Source: Gemmatimonadales bacterium UBA7835 (GTDB lineage Bacteria > Gemmatimonadota > Gemmatimonadetes > Longimicrobiales > Gaopeijiaceae). From it: 29,477 nucleotides of DNA. A model generated the notes under the pieces. It ran no database searches. It had not been told where the DNA came from and saw nothing but the letters and a program-made list of their open reading frames with translations. The stretch lies in NCBI GenBank assembly GCA_002500925.1, contig DLTN01000089.1, positions 1 to 29,477 on the forward strand, written 5' to 3'. The stretch's first letter is position 1. Each line of letters starts with the position of its first letter. A program made the translations under genes and the position numbers. Shown piece after piece: positions 8,367-16,927 of the stretch.

Positions 8367-10232
8367 TCAGTTGAGATCATCGGCCACCTGTTCCCCTTCT
8401 GTAACCGGCCCGTCTACCGGCAATTTCAGCGTGAACGTGCTTCCCTTACCAAGGGTCGAGTCGACTTCAGCGCTACCACCATGGGCAGAAGCCACTCCTT
8501 TGACGATCGCCAGACCCAGACCTGCTGAACCCCCATCTCTCTTCCCACCTTGAGAGAATCGATCAAAGATCCGTCCTCCAACATCCGGAGCGACTCCTGG
8601 TCCGCTATCCGTTACTGAGACGCGAACCCACGAACCGTCATAGGTGCTGGACGCAGTGACACTGCCGCCTTCGGGGGTCAAGCGGATTGCGTTGTCCAGC
8701 AAGTTGGATACCGCTTGGATAACGCGGTCTCGGTCCACTCGAGCTACAACCGGTCCAGTATTCTCAACGCTAAGATTGATAGAGCGCGATGATGCTCGCA
8801 TTTCAAACAGTGACACGGCTTCATCCAAAAGCATCACCAGATCTTCCTTAGACGGCCGCACAACAAAGATCCCCGCTTCAATTCGGGACGCGTCGAGAAG
8901 GTCTCCAATGAGGCCCTGCATGCGCTTTCCGGATCTGTGAATCATCTCAGCCTGACGTCTGCGTTCCTGCTCGTCCAGTGAGAGATCGAGTAAGATTTCG
9001 GCCGCCGCAATCGTAACGCTCAACGGATTTTGCAAGTCATGCGAAACGATGGAAACAACATCTTCGCGCTGACGCACCGCCCTCCGAAGTTCGGCCTCGC
9101 GTTCAAAAGTTTCCGTCATATCGGCAAACGTGAGAACGGCACCAATCAAATCCGTTCCATCGATCATCGGCAACAAAGACCAACGCGCTGGAAATGGGAT
9201 ACCCCTCCGGTGCCAAAGGACAGCCCCATCTCCCGACTCTAGTGCTTTACCTTTCGCGGCAGCAGAGAGTAACGATGACGAAGACCGGTCCTCTGCTCTT
9301 CCTTCTCTATCGGAATGAAAAATCGTTGCATGCACATCCCGTCCGCGGATTTCGGATACAGTGTATCCGAGGAGGCGAGCACCAGCCCGATTTAGCGAAA
9401 CACATCGCCCACCAAGGTCCATACCCAGCACACCATCATCGGTGGCCTCCAGGAGTGCGTCGGCTTCTCTTCTCTGCTGAACCGCGACACGCCGCCGTGT
9501 CTCCCTTTCCACAGTTAGTGCGCGATAACGGTACGCCACCCGACCAACAATTAAAGTGGCAAGGAGAGCGACGAAAGCCAGTGCTAGCATTATGCGTGCC
9601 TGTAATCGCTGCTCCGTAACTACTCTACTGCGACTAGCACTAACATGCTCTGCAATGATGAGATCGAGATCTCGTGTTGCTCTTTGCAGGTCCTCATACC
9701 CCTGCCGCAGTTGAGCTCTCGCATCCTCTGTCGGTCCTTGCTCGAAGAGCTGAATATTATTGAAGCGCCAATCGAATGACTCGCTGCGCAGTGCTGCTAC
9801 CCGCTCGAAAACAGTCCTATCTAAATAGATGGGAGCGGGAGAAGAGTCTGACTGAAGCTCCCCGAGTACATCTTGATCTAACTCTCTCGCGAACACAGCC
9901 AACGAGTCTAGTACCGCATCCTCTTCGACGATTGCAGCCCTATAATATTCGCGGAATGAGCCATCGCGAGAGAGCAGAAAGCCCTCTACCCGTGCCATCT
10001 GTCTCGCCTTCAAAAGGCCCAGCTTCGCGCTTAGCCTCGTTGCTGGCTCACCTACGTTGATGATCATGCCCTGAACAGCCGCAACCCGAAAACCGAAGTA
10101 TGAGGGCACAGCAACCAGTGCGATCAACGCCAGAGCGACAAAACCTAGTGCCCAAAGCCCACGTGCTGACGGTGGGCGGGGCACCTGGGGCTCGATTCGT
10201 GAGAATGGCTGCCATCCCGTTTTATCCGTCAT
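8367..10232 (-). CDS. Membrane-bound PAS sensor histidine kinase (orphan)
   Basis: This 621-aa protein has TM1 at about 26-50 and TM2 at about 212-232, bracketing a helical periplasmic sensor region (about 51-205, CHASE3/four-helix-bundle-like). A PAS domain follows (about 254-375), then HisKA with the phosphoacceptor in SHDLQNPL (His398). The HATPase domain has an N box NLLDN (510-514), G1 box DSGPG (542-546), F box FDRF and G2 box GLGLAI. All residues for autophosphorylation are present. No response regulator gene is adjacent on either side, so its partner must be encoded elsewhere. The ligand sensed is unknown. Start is the ATG at 10232. Confidence 0.93.
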   Translation of the reverse strand: MTDKTGWQPFSRIEPQVPRPPSARGLWALGFVALALIALVAVPSYFGFRVAAVQGMIINVGEPATRLSAKLGLLKARQMARVEGFLLSRDGSFREYYRAAIVEEDAVLDSLAVFARELDQDVLGELQSDSSPAPIYLDRTVFERVAALRSESFDWRFNNIQLFEQGPTEDARAQLRQGYEDLQRATRDLDLIIAEHVSASRSRVVTEQRLQARIMLALAFVALLATLIVGRVAYRYRALTVERETRRRVAVQQRREADALLEATDDGVLGMDLGGRCVSLNRAGARLLGYTVSEIRGRDVHATIFHSDREGRAEDRSSSSLLSAAAKGKALESGDGAVLWHRRGIPFPARWSLLPMIDGTDLIGAVLTFADMTETFEREAELRRAVRQREDVVSIVSHDLQNPLSVTIAAAEILLDLSLDEQERRRQAEMIHRSGKRMQGLIGDLLDASRIEAGIFVVRPSKEDLVMLLDEAVSLFEMRASSRSINLSVENTGPVVARVDRDRVIQAVSNLLDNAIRLTPEGGSVTASSTYDGSWVRVSVTDSGPGVAPDVGGRIFDRFSQGGKRDGGSAGLGLAIVKGVASAHGGSAEVDSTLGKGSTFTLKLPVDGPVTEGEQVADDLN

Positions 10233-10387
10233 CTCCGGTCCGCCATTCTTCCCCTAACAGTCGAAATCGAAGTCCTCTTCACATGCGCCTAGGAATAGAA
10301 CCCTCAACACTTCAGGTAGAGTACGCTCATGATAGCCAATCCGTAAACAATGATGTGAGGTCACAGCAAGACAGCACTTCGGACTTT

Positions 10388-10858
10388 TTAGTTGCGGATA
10401 GAAGAGAGGCTAATCCCGTCCAAAACCTCAGGGTCAGCAGAGAGTTCCGTCTCTCCCGGCTCGAAGCCGTTCATACGTAGAATATACGCCACAAGGCCAA
10501 CTGTTTCTTCATCGGTGAGGCTACCCGGGGCAGTTTCAGGCATCTGTGTCTGGATCATCTGATATAGTGAACCCGCATGACGACGGCTCCATTTGAACTT
10601 GAACTGCGAATCCGCGAACTCACTTGAGGCATGGCATTCGGTGCATTGGCTGCGAAACACCTCTCGGCCGCCGTCCGCCTGATCATCTGTGAATGAAGTC
10701 GAACCATTAGCGTTCTCGGCGGCTACGGCTACAGTCGCAGCCTCAGCTGGCTGATCTTCACTCTGAGGAGCAACCGCAGGCGCCACATTACCTGACGAAG
10801 CACAGCCAGTAAGAGTGAAAAGAAGCGAGGCAATCAGGTTTTTTTGATAGCGTTTCAT
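10388..10858 (-). CDS. Class I cytochrome c lipoprotein
   Basis: This is a 156-aa monoheme c-type cytochrome. It starts at the ATG at 10858, which gives a proper lipoprotein signal (lipobox LTGC, Cys19). An in-frame TTG at 10879 would put seven charged residues in front. A low-complexity Ala/Pro/Glu linker (about 20-55) leads to the heme domain with CTECH at 72-76 and a likely axial Met106 in TQMPETAPGSL, followed by the usual VAYILRMNG helix. It should be anchored in a membrane facing the periplasm and pass electrons to an oxidase or accept them from a dehydrogenase. It follows the DUF5009 gene by 93 bases on the same strand, and a specific partner is not evident. Confidence 0.9.
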   Translation of the reverse strand: MKRYQKNLIASLLFTLTGCASSGNVAPAVAPQSEDQPAEAATVAVAAENANGSTSFTDDQADGGREVFRSQCTECHASSEFADSQFKFKWSRRHAGSLYQMIQTQMPETAPGSLTDEETVGLVAYILRMNGFEPGETELSADPEVLDGISLSSIRN

Positions 10859-10951
10859 CGAGGGTCGATCCTGGTTCAAAGTAGCTGATGAAAAGAGCCC
10901 AGCCCGTGCAAGCCTGCAACCGGTTCGAGCCCAGCATCTAACTGAAACCTT

Positions 10952-12070
10952 CTAAATCTTGATATAGACTCTTTTGGCGTGAAGAACCCAGATGAGTCCA
11001 AGCCAGATCGCTACGTAAGACAGAGCAAAGGCCAGTGAGCCATTCACGTCACCAGCCCAGCCCCTGAAAACAACCTCATACAACCAATTGTAGATAGAAG
11101 TACCATCCTCACCGCCAATGCGGATGTACCCTAACATCTTACTCGCCATGCCTGAGGCGACATATACGGCGATCGCATTCATGCCGAATACTACCATCCA
11201 AGTGCACCATGGACCTCTAAGTCGCTTAACATCGATCAACCAATACATCGACCCGAATAGCAGAAGCGCCGTCCCTGAGGTAAACAAAGTGAAAGAGCTG
11301 GTCCACAGATTCTTGTTTATGGGAAAAGCCAGACCCCAAACAAGGCCCAGTGCAGCCAACAGTGCAGCGGCGGTCAGCATTCCACGCGTCTTGGCCTCCC
11401 CACTCTTATCGGCTTGGAGCCAATCTCCTGTCACGATGCCCAAGAGTGATGTAACTACTGCGGGGAGCGTCGAAAGCAGACCCTCCGGATCCCAAGTACC
11501 CTGCCAAAGACGACCCGGCATCAAGAGCCGATCGAGCCAAGCCGCAAGATTGCCTTCTGGGCTCAGATCTCCGGCACCGTAGCCCGGCACCGGCACTAGC
11601 GTCATCAATGCCCAGTATCCGAGAAGTAAAACGCCTCCTGTAACTGCACGTCCGCGGGCGCCGAGATAAATGTATGAAGCACCAGCTATTAGGTAGACAA
11701 TTCCAATCCTTTGAAGAACTCCATACAACCGCATCTCTCCCCAATCGAAAGTTGGAATCGCCCTCATAGCAACCCCCAATGCAATCAGGATTAACGAGCG
11801 ACGAAGCACGTGACCCATCAGGTGGCCAGCCTGCGCAACGGTTCCTAGTCGACGCTGAAAAGAGAATGGGATGGCCACGCCGACTATGAAGAGAAAGTAA
11901 GGAAAGATCAGATCTGTCGGTGTCCAGCCGTGCCACTCTGCGTGCTGAAGCGGAGGGTATATATAAGACCAGCTTCCCGGATTATTTACGAGAATCATCC
12001 CCGCAATCGTCAATCCACGGAATGCATCTAACGAAACAAGACGCCTCGGGGGTATCTGAGCATCTCTCAC
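10952..12070 (-). CDS. DUF5009/NagX-type membrane acyltransferase (heparan-alpha-glucosaminide N-acetyltransferase-like)
   Basis: This is a 372-aa polytopic membrane protein with about ten hydrophobic segments. The N-terminus has SLDAFRGLTIAGMILVNN (residues 13-30), and AEWHGWTPTDLIFPYFLF follows. Both are hallmarks of the HGSNAT/NagX (DUF5009, YeiB-related) family that transfers acetyl groups across the membrane to sugar amines. The substrate here is unknown, with glycan amino sugars most likely by family. Its ATG overlaps the mobA stop by 4 bases, so it is probably translated from the fdhD-mobA transcript, an odd pairing with molybdenum-cofactor genes. Confidence 0.88.
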   Translation of the reverse strand: MRDAQIPPRRLVSLDAFRGLTIAGMILVNNPGSWSYIYPPLQHAEWHGWTPTDLIFPYFLFIVGVAIPFSFQRRLGTVAQAGHLMGHVLRRSLILIALGVAMRAIPTFDWGEMRLYGVLQRIGIVYLIAGASYIYLGARGRAVTGGVLLLGYWALMTLVPVPGYGAGDLSPEGNLAAWLDRLLMPGRLWQGTWDPEGLLSTLPAVVTSLLGIVTGDWLQADKSGEAKTRGMLTAAALLAALGLVWGLAFPINKNLWTSSFTLFTSGTALLLFGSMYWLIDVKRLRGPWCTWMVVFGMNAIAVYVASGMASKMLGYIRIGGEDGTSIYNWLYEVVFRGWAGDVNGSLAFALSYVAIWLGLIWVLHAKRVYIKI

Positions 12071-12681
12071 AAGGCACGATCCAGATCAGCAGGCAAGTTA
12101 ACGTTTACGGAGACGGCCCTCGCCGATCCAGAGTCGAGCACGACCTTCTTTCCGTCAACCGCTTCAAATAGTGATCGAGCAGCTCGCTCACCTCTATCAA
12201 GTAACCCCGTTACAACATCCACACACTCCGTCCGATAGACGGCACAGAGTGGCTCAAAATCAGGATCACCTCGCCTACTTGCCGCCGCAGCGAGCACACG
12301 ATTGGCGTCAGATCCCACCGCCCCCAAAGCCACCGCCTCTATCACCTCCGAACCCACGTTGGGGAGGTCAGTCGCCAAGACAAAGACGGTCGCTGCTTGA
12401 TTATTGAAAGCATGGTGGAGCGCCGACTCGATACCTGCTAATGGTCCGAATCCAGGGCGCAGATCCTTTAGCACCGTACCCCACGACTCAGAAACCGAGC
12501 GAGAGGAAACGATCACTACGTCATCGCACACAGCAGCCAGTGCATGGGACGCACGCAACACCATCGGAACTCCCTCAATCTCTGTGGCAGCCTTATCACG
12601 CCCGAAGCGCCGGCTCTCCCCTCCAGCTAAGACCGCACCTATCATCGGCCTCAGTGAGAGTGGAATCTGTTCCCCCGTCAT
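12067..12681 (-). CDS. mobA: MobA, molybdenum cofactor guanylyltransferase
   Basis: This 204-aa protein attaches GMP from GTP to molybdopterin to make the MGD cofactor used by formate dehydrogenases and other DMSO-reductase family enzymes. The nucleotide-binding signature LAGGESRRFGRDKA is at residues 18-31. Also visible are GFGPLAGIESAL, the metal-binding TDLPN, EPLCAVY and a C-terminal VNVNLPADL (the family's NINTPEDL-type end). It lies 13 bases downstream of fdhD and overlaps the DUF5009 gene. The link to fdhD and to the formate dehydrogenase about 5 kb away supports a role in maturing that enzyme. Confidence 0.93.
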   Translation of the reverse strand: MTGEQIPLSLRPMIGAVLAGGESRRFGRDKAATEIEGVPMVLRASHALAAVCDDVVIVSSRSVSESWGTVLKDLRPGFGPLAGIESALHHAFNNQAATVFVLATDLPNVGSEVIEAVALGAVGSDANRVLAAAASRRGDPDFEPLCAVYRTECVDVVTGLLDRGERAARSLFEAVDGKKVVLDSGSARAVSVNVNLPADLDRAL

Positions 12682-12694
12682 GAAAAATATCCGT

Positions 12695-13537
12695 TCACTC
12701 TACGCGCTGGGGTTCCGTGTACACGTTAAAGCCTCCTTTGCGGGTAAAACCCACAAGCGTGTGCTTAAATCGTCGAGCTAGGTCGACAGCCAGGCTAGAG
12801 GGTGCACCCACCGCCACCAACATCGGGATTCCAGCAATGACAGCCTTCTGGACCAGCTCGAAGGAAGCACGCCCGCTGACCACGAGAATCTTATTGCTAG
12901 CGGGGAGTCTACGAGCCAGAAGCTCGTGACCCACAACCTTGTCTACTGCATTGTGCCGGCCTACGTCCTCCATGACGACATGGCGCTTGCCGCTAGCGTC
13001 GAAAAGTCCTGCTGCATGAAGTCCTCCGGTACGCTCGAACACCGCCTGCCGTTGGAGTAGTCGGTCAGGCAACTCCGTTATCAGCTCAACATCAACCGTC
13101 AGACCAGACGGTAGCAGCTGACACCCCGCAGCTTCGACGGCTTCGAGAGAAGCCTTACCACAGACACCGCAACTCGAATTCGTGAAGACATTACGGCGTA
13201 AAAGCTCAAGGTCGAATCTAACATCTGGGGCCAGCTTGGCTTCAACGACATTGTACTCCTGCTCATCCGGGCCCTGGCAATACGATAGCTCAAGCACATC
13301 GGAGGCCGATGTCAGAACACCTTCGCTACGAAGAAATCCAGCAACGAGTTCGAAGTCATTCCCCGGCGTTCGCATCGTAATAGCTATCGACTCGACTCGA
13401 GGCCCTTCTTTTCCTAACCATGAAACCCGAATCTCAAGTGGCTCTTCAACAGCCAAAACATCCTTCCGGGACTGGGACGAACCATCCCGGTAACGCTCGA
13501 CCCGAGCCGTCTTTGTCCCCCCTCTCTGACCAATCAC
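12695..13537 (-). CDS. fdhD: FdhD, formate dehydrogenase sulfurtransferase
   Basis: This 280-aa cytoplasmic protein moves sulfur from IscS to the bis-MGD cofactor of formate dehydrogenase, which is needed for activity. The conserved SSCGVCG loop is present with Cys123 and Cys126. Other family segments are EEPLEIRV, RTPGNDFELVAGFL, GGLHAAGLF, EDVGRHNAVDKV and a final SGRASFELVQKA. The start is a GTG at 13537, with no ATG nearby that would keep the N-terminal domain. It is the first gene of a likely fdhD-mobA-DUF5009 unit. The matching enzyme is encoded on the other strand at 18372-22792. Confidence 0.95.
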   Translation of the reverse strand: MIGQRGGTKTARVERYRDGSSQSRKDVLAVEEPLEIRVSWLGKEGPRVESIAITMRTPGNDFELVAGFLRSEGVLTSASDVLELSYCQGPDEQEYNVVEAKLAPDVRFDLELLRRNVFTNSSCGVCGKASLEAVEAAGCQLLPSGLTVDVELITELPDRLLQRQAVFERTGGLHAAGLFDASGKRHVVMEDVGRHNAVDKVVGHELLARRLPASNKILVVSGRASFELVQKAVIAGIPMLVAVGAPSSLAVDLARRFKHTLVGFTRKGGFNVYTEPQRVE

Positions 13538-13852
13538 GATGACTTAGTCAGAAAAGTAGGAAGGACTTGGAGAGGCTCATCACGGGAACATCCACTTGTC
13601 GGTCCTTTGCCATCAGTATTTCTCCCAATTCTCTCTCGGAGCCGGATTCTCTTCGCCTACTAAGGGCTATCCATCACGCATATCTGATACGATAGCGGCC
13701 ACCGCTGTGGTAGTGATGACTCGCCAAGCTATGCAGATCCCCCGAACGCCGCCAAACGATTACTCTGAGAGTGCTTGCCGGCGCTGCGAACATGACGCCT
13801 CTTCTCGGGGCCTAACGTATTCCGGCATCACTCACATCTGAGAAGCTCGCAC
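13538..13852. other. Intergenic region between divergent fdhD and S9 peptidase genes
   Basis: This 315-base region should hold the promoters of both divergent genes. I could not pick convincing -35/-10 pairs. A small perfect hairpin AGCGG-CCA-CCGCT is present, but no tRNA, known riboswitch or repeat is seen. An 81-codon open frame on the plus strand has no recognisable protein character. Confidence 0.5.
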
Positions 13853-16444
13853 ATGTTCGTTCCGCACCCATCAAAGTCTCAGGGCAATCTCGCTCACTCG
13901 CTTGCAGCTGTCTTTATCCTGGCATGCCTGCCTCTGCTCTGCGTTCCTATACCTGGAGCCGCTCAATCGAGCGGGGCGCGTCCGGACGCAGTTGCCGACT
14001 TCGACCTAGCAGCTCGATGGGCGCCATACAAGATCCGTGAAATGGTGCACAGCACGACCGTCTCACCCCGCTGGATCAAGGATACTGAGACTTTTTGGTA
14101 CGAATGGGAAAACGCGGATGGGACGTTCTTCTATCTAGTGAACCCGGAACGTGGAACCCGAAACCAACTCTTCGACAATGACGTGATGGCCGCCGAGCTG
14201 ACCAGGATCACGAGAGACCCCTGGGATGGGCAGCATCTCCCTATCACTAATATCCGCTTCCTCAACGACAATATCTTCCAATTTGACGTCGAGTCATCTC
14301 AGGACGAGGAGACACAGGAAGAGTCCGGCCAGGATAACGAGGAGCGACATGATGAAGATGATCGTGAGCGAACACAGAAGCGTGTCCATCACTTTGAGTT
14401 CACGGTCTCCACGCAAACTTTACGAGAGCTAAAAGACTTCGAGGAGCCCGATGATCACCCTGCATGGGCGAGCGTCTCTCCCGATGGCCAAACAATCATC
14501 TTCGTCCGTAACTACAACCTATGGATGATGTCGGGTTCGGATTATGAGCGAATCCTCGACGCTCGTCGTGGCAAAGATGGCGACGCCGCGGAAAAAGCTG
14601 AAAATGAAACGGACGTCGAAGAGATTCAGCTCACCACCGACGGGGAGGAGTACTACTCCTATGCCGCAAACGGCACTGGGCGGGGTGAAACCAACATCTC
14701 TCAAGATGAGAACAAAGACGATCGCAAGCGGGCCAATCTTACTTGGTCACAGGACTCCCAACGTTTCGCGTTGGTGCGAACTGACTATCGAGAAGTAGGC
14801 AAGCTTTGGGTGGTCCACACGACCGGAAACGATAGGCCTGAACTCGAGACTTACGCGTACGAGATGCCCGGCGAAGAGAACGTCGACCAGCATGAGATAA
14901 TTATCTACGACGTCGACAACCGAAGCCAGGTAACCGTCGCCGACCAAACGGAGAAGGACCCAGACCTAAGCATCGTCAACGCACAGCAGTTCTTCTATCC
15001 AGATTCGGACGAGCCACGAGTATCTCAGTGGATATCTGAAAATTCAGATGAGCTCTATTACCTCCGAATCTCAAGAGATCGACACCGGGCAGCTCTGAGT
15101 GTCGCCAATACCACGACCGGAGAGTTTCGAGACATTCTCGTAGACAGCCTAAACACATATATGGAGACTCGGCAGCCTCAACGTTTGACGGATGGAAGCT
15201 GGCTCTGGTGGTCCGAACAAGATGGCTGGGCACACGTATACAGGTATTCCTCGGACGGAAATCTGACAAATCGACTTACGTCAGGGCCATGGCATGTCGA
15301 TGGGATCGTCGGCATTGACGAGGAACGCGGACATGCCTTCCTCACAGGTCAGGGACGAGAAGACGGCGAGGATCCTTACTACCAACACCTCTACCGTGTG
15401 AACCTAGATGGTTCGGGGTTAACGCTTCTTAATCCGGGTGACTATGACCATAGGTTTTCTATGGGTGAGTCGCGACGCTTCTTCGTCGACAGTTACTCCC
15501 GAGTAAATACAAAACCGGTATCCGCGCTGTACAACGCCCAAGGGACAAAGATTTTAGACCTTGAGATTGCGGATTTCTCTGCTTTGGATAACGCAGGCTA
15601 TTCATTCCCTGAGCCTTTTGTGGCTGAGGCAGCTGACGGAGTTACCGACATCTACGGTGTCATGTACAAACCATACAACTTTGATCCAGAGAAGAACTAT
15701 CCAATCGTCGCTTATGTGTACCCGGGCCCTCAGACGGAGTCGGTATCTAAGTTCTGGTCGACTAACCAATACGAGCAGGCGCTAGCACAGTTCGGTGTGA
15801 TCGTCGTGACGCTAGGAAACAGGGGTGGAAATCCAGACCGCTCAAAGTGGTACCACAATTACGGTTATGGAGACCTGCGAGATTACGGTCTAGCAGATAA
15901 GAAGGCTGTTATAGAGCAGCTCGGCGACCGGCACGAATTCGTCGACCTCGACCGAGTCGGAATCTACGGTCATTCAGGAGGTGGGTTCATGTCGACTGCT
16001 GCGATGCTAGTCTACCCAGACTTTTTCAAGGTCGCCGTATCATCGTCCGGAAACCACAACAATGACGTTTATAATCGATGGTGGTCGGAGATACATCACG
16101 GAGTCCAGGAAGTGGTCGAGGACGACGGCTCAATCTCGTTCGAGTACGATATTGAGAAGAACTCGGACCTCGCCGCCAACCTCAAGGGTCATCTACTTCT
16201 AACGACCGGAAACGTGGACAATAATGTTCACCATGCAGGAACTCACCGGATGGCAGAGGCTCTGATCCGCGCCAACAAACGCTTTGACTACTTTGTCTTC
16301 CCCGGTCAACGACACGGTTACGGCGACATGGGTGACTACTGGTTTTGGCTACGAGCAGAATACTTCGTCGAGCACTTACTAGGTGCCACGGCAAATATGG
16401 CGGACATTCTTCCACTTCAGGTAGAAAACCCGAAAACCAGATGA
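13853..16444 (+). CDS. Secreted S9 family (prolyl oligopeptidase/DPP IV-type) serine peptidase
   Basis: This 863-aa enzyme has a signal peptide (cleavage near GAAQ-SSG, residue 38), a DPP IV-like beta-propeller (about 60-600) and a C-terminal alpha/beta-hydrolase domain. The catalytic triad is visible: Ser708 in GHSGGG, Asp789 in GNVDNNV and His821 in QRHGYG. Such enzymes cleave dipeptides or short oligopeptides in the periplasm, often after proline. A very acidic, charged insertion sits at about 147-176 in the propeller, and a second is near 240-265, longer than usual for the family. The ATG has GAGAAG 7 bases upstream. It is transcribed alone. Confidence 0.93.
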   Translation: MFVPHPSKSQGNLAHSLAAVFILACLPLLCVPIPGAAQSSGARPDAVADFDLAARWAPYKIREMVHSTTVSPRWIKDTETFWYEWENADGTFFYLVNPERGTRNQLFDNDVMAAELTRITRDPWDGQHLPITNIRFLNDNIFQFDVESSQDEETQEESGQDNEERHDEDDRERTQKRVHHFEFTVSTQTLRELKDFEEPDDHPAWASVSPDGQTIIFVRNYNLWMMSGSDYERILDARRGKDGDAAEKAENETDVEEIQLTTDGEEYYSYAANGTGRGETNISQDENKDDRKRANLTWSQDSQRFALVRTDYREVGKLWVVHTTGNDRPELETYAYEMPGEENVDQHEIIIYDVDNRSQVTVADQTEKDPDLSIVNAQQFFYPDSDEPRVSQWISENSDELYYLRISRDRHRAALSVANTTTGEFRDILVDSLNTYMETRQPQRLTDGSWLWWSEQDGWAHVYRYSSDGNLTNRLTSGPWHVDGIVGIDEERGHAFLTGQGREDGEDPYYQHLYRVNLDGSGLTLLNPGDYDHRFSMGESRRFFVDSYSRVNTKPVSALYNAQGTKILDLEIADFSALDNAGYSFPEPFVAEAADGVTDIYGVMYKPYNFDPEKNYPIVAYVYPGPQTESVSKFWSTNQYEQALAQFGVIVVTLGNRGGNPDRSKWYHNYGYGDLRDYGLADKKAVIEQLGDRHEFVDLDRVGIYGHSGGGFMSTAAMLVYPDFFKVAVSSSGNHNNDVYNRWWSEIHHGVQEVVEDDGSISFEYDIEKNSDLAANLKGHLLLTTGNVDNNVHHAGTHRMAEALIRANKRFDYFVFPGQRHGYGDMGDYWFWLRAEYFVEHLLGATANMADILPLQVENPKTR

Positions 16445-16465
16445 TATTACGTGAGACTCGATCGC

Positions 16466-16672
16466 TTAAGCCTCGGGGGGGTCTATCCTGATTTCTCCCG
16501 GCAGGAGTTCATCTCGCTTCTCACGTATACGGGCCCAGATGCGTGAAGACACAAAAATTCCTGAGACAACCGTATAGGCTGACCCCATACCGAGCATCAA
16601 AGCCACCAAGAGCCCACCCAACCACAAGGTGAAACCGACCGCCACCGCAAAACCCGGTCTAAGACCAGCCAC
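16466..16672 (-). CDS. Small hypothetical membrane protein
   Basis: This is a 68-aa open frame on the minus strand. It starts with a GTG at 16672 that has GGAG 7 bases upstream. Residues about 8-45 are hydrophobic, enough for one or two membrane helices. A charged tail follows (RIWARIREKRDELLPGEIRIDPPEA-type), which has a normal coding look. No family is recognised. It lies between the S9 peptidase and the Lnb-like gene, opposite to both. It could be chance, but the ribosome site and amphipathic design favour a real gene. Confidence 0.5.
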   Translation of the reverse strand: MAGLRPGFAVAVGFTLWLGGLLVALMLGMGSAYTVVSGIFVSSRIWARIREKRDELLPGEIRIDPPEA

Positions 16673-16927
16673 GCTTTATCTCCAGCTTACAGGACTAAGG
16701 GTCTTTACTCCGATTCCCGATGAGTGCAATACAGCCGCTCAATCGGGCCACCTGAGTAACGAGCAAATTGACTGCCACTGGGTACCCCGCTTTATCGAAG
16801 CAGACAGAAATAAATATGCCGGCTCGCTTTTCTGCAGTCCATGAAAAAGCTCGACACTCTGCCCAATCCGAGCCTAGCGAGAGTCGCCCGAGTTGGTGCG
16901 CTAAGCGGCTCTTGCCAAATTGTGATC

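Noticed and set aside
9194..9619. 141-codon plus-strand frame inside the histidine kinase gene
   Set aside because: It is antisense to a well-conserved kinase, and its residue composition (many H, R, P) is that of a shadow frame.
13596..13841. 81-codon plus-strand frame before the S9 peptidase
   Set aside because: No ribosome site or family features; it lies in the expected promoter region of two divergent genes.
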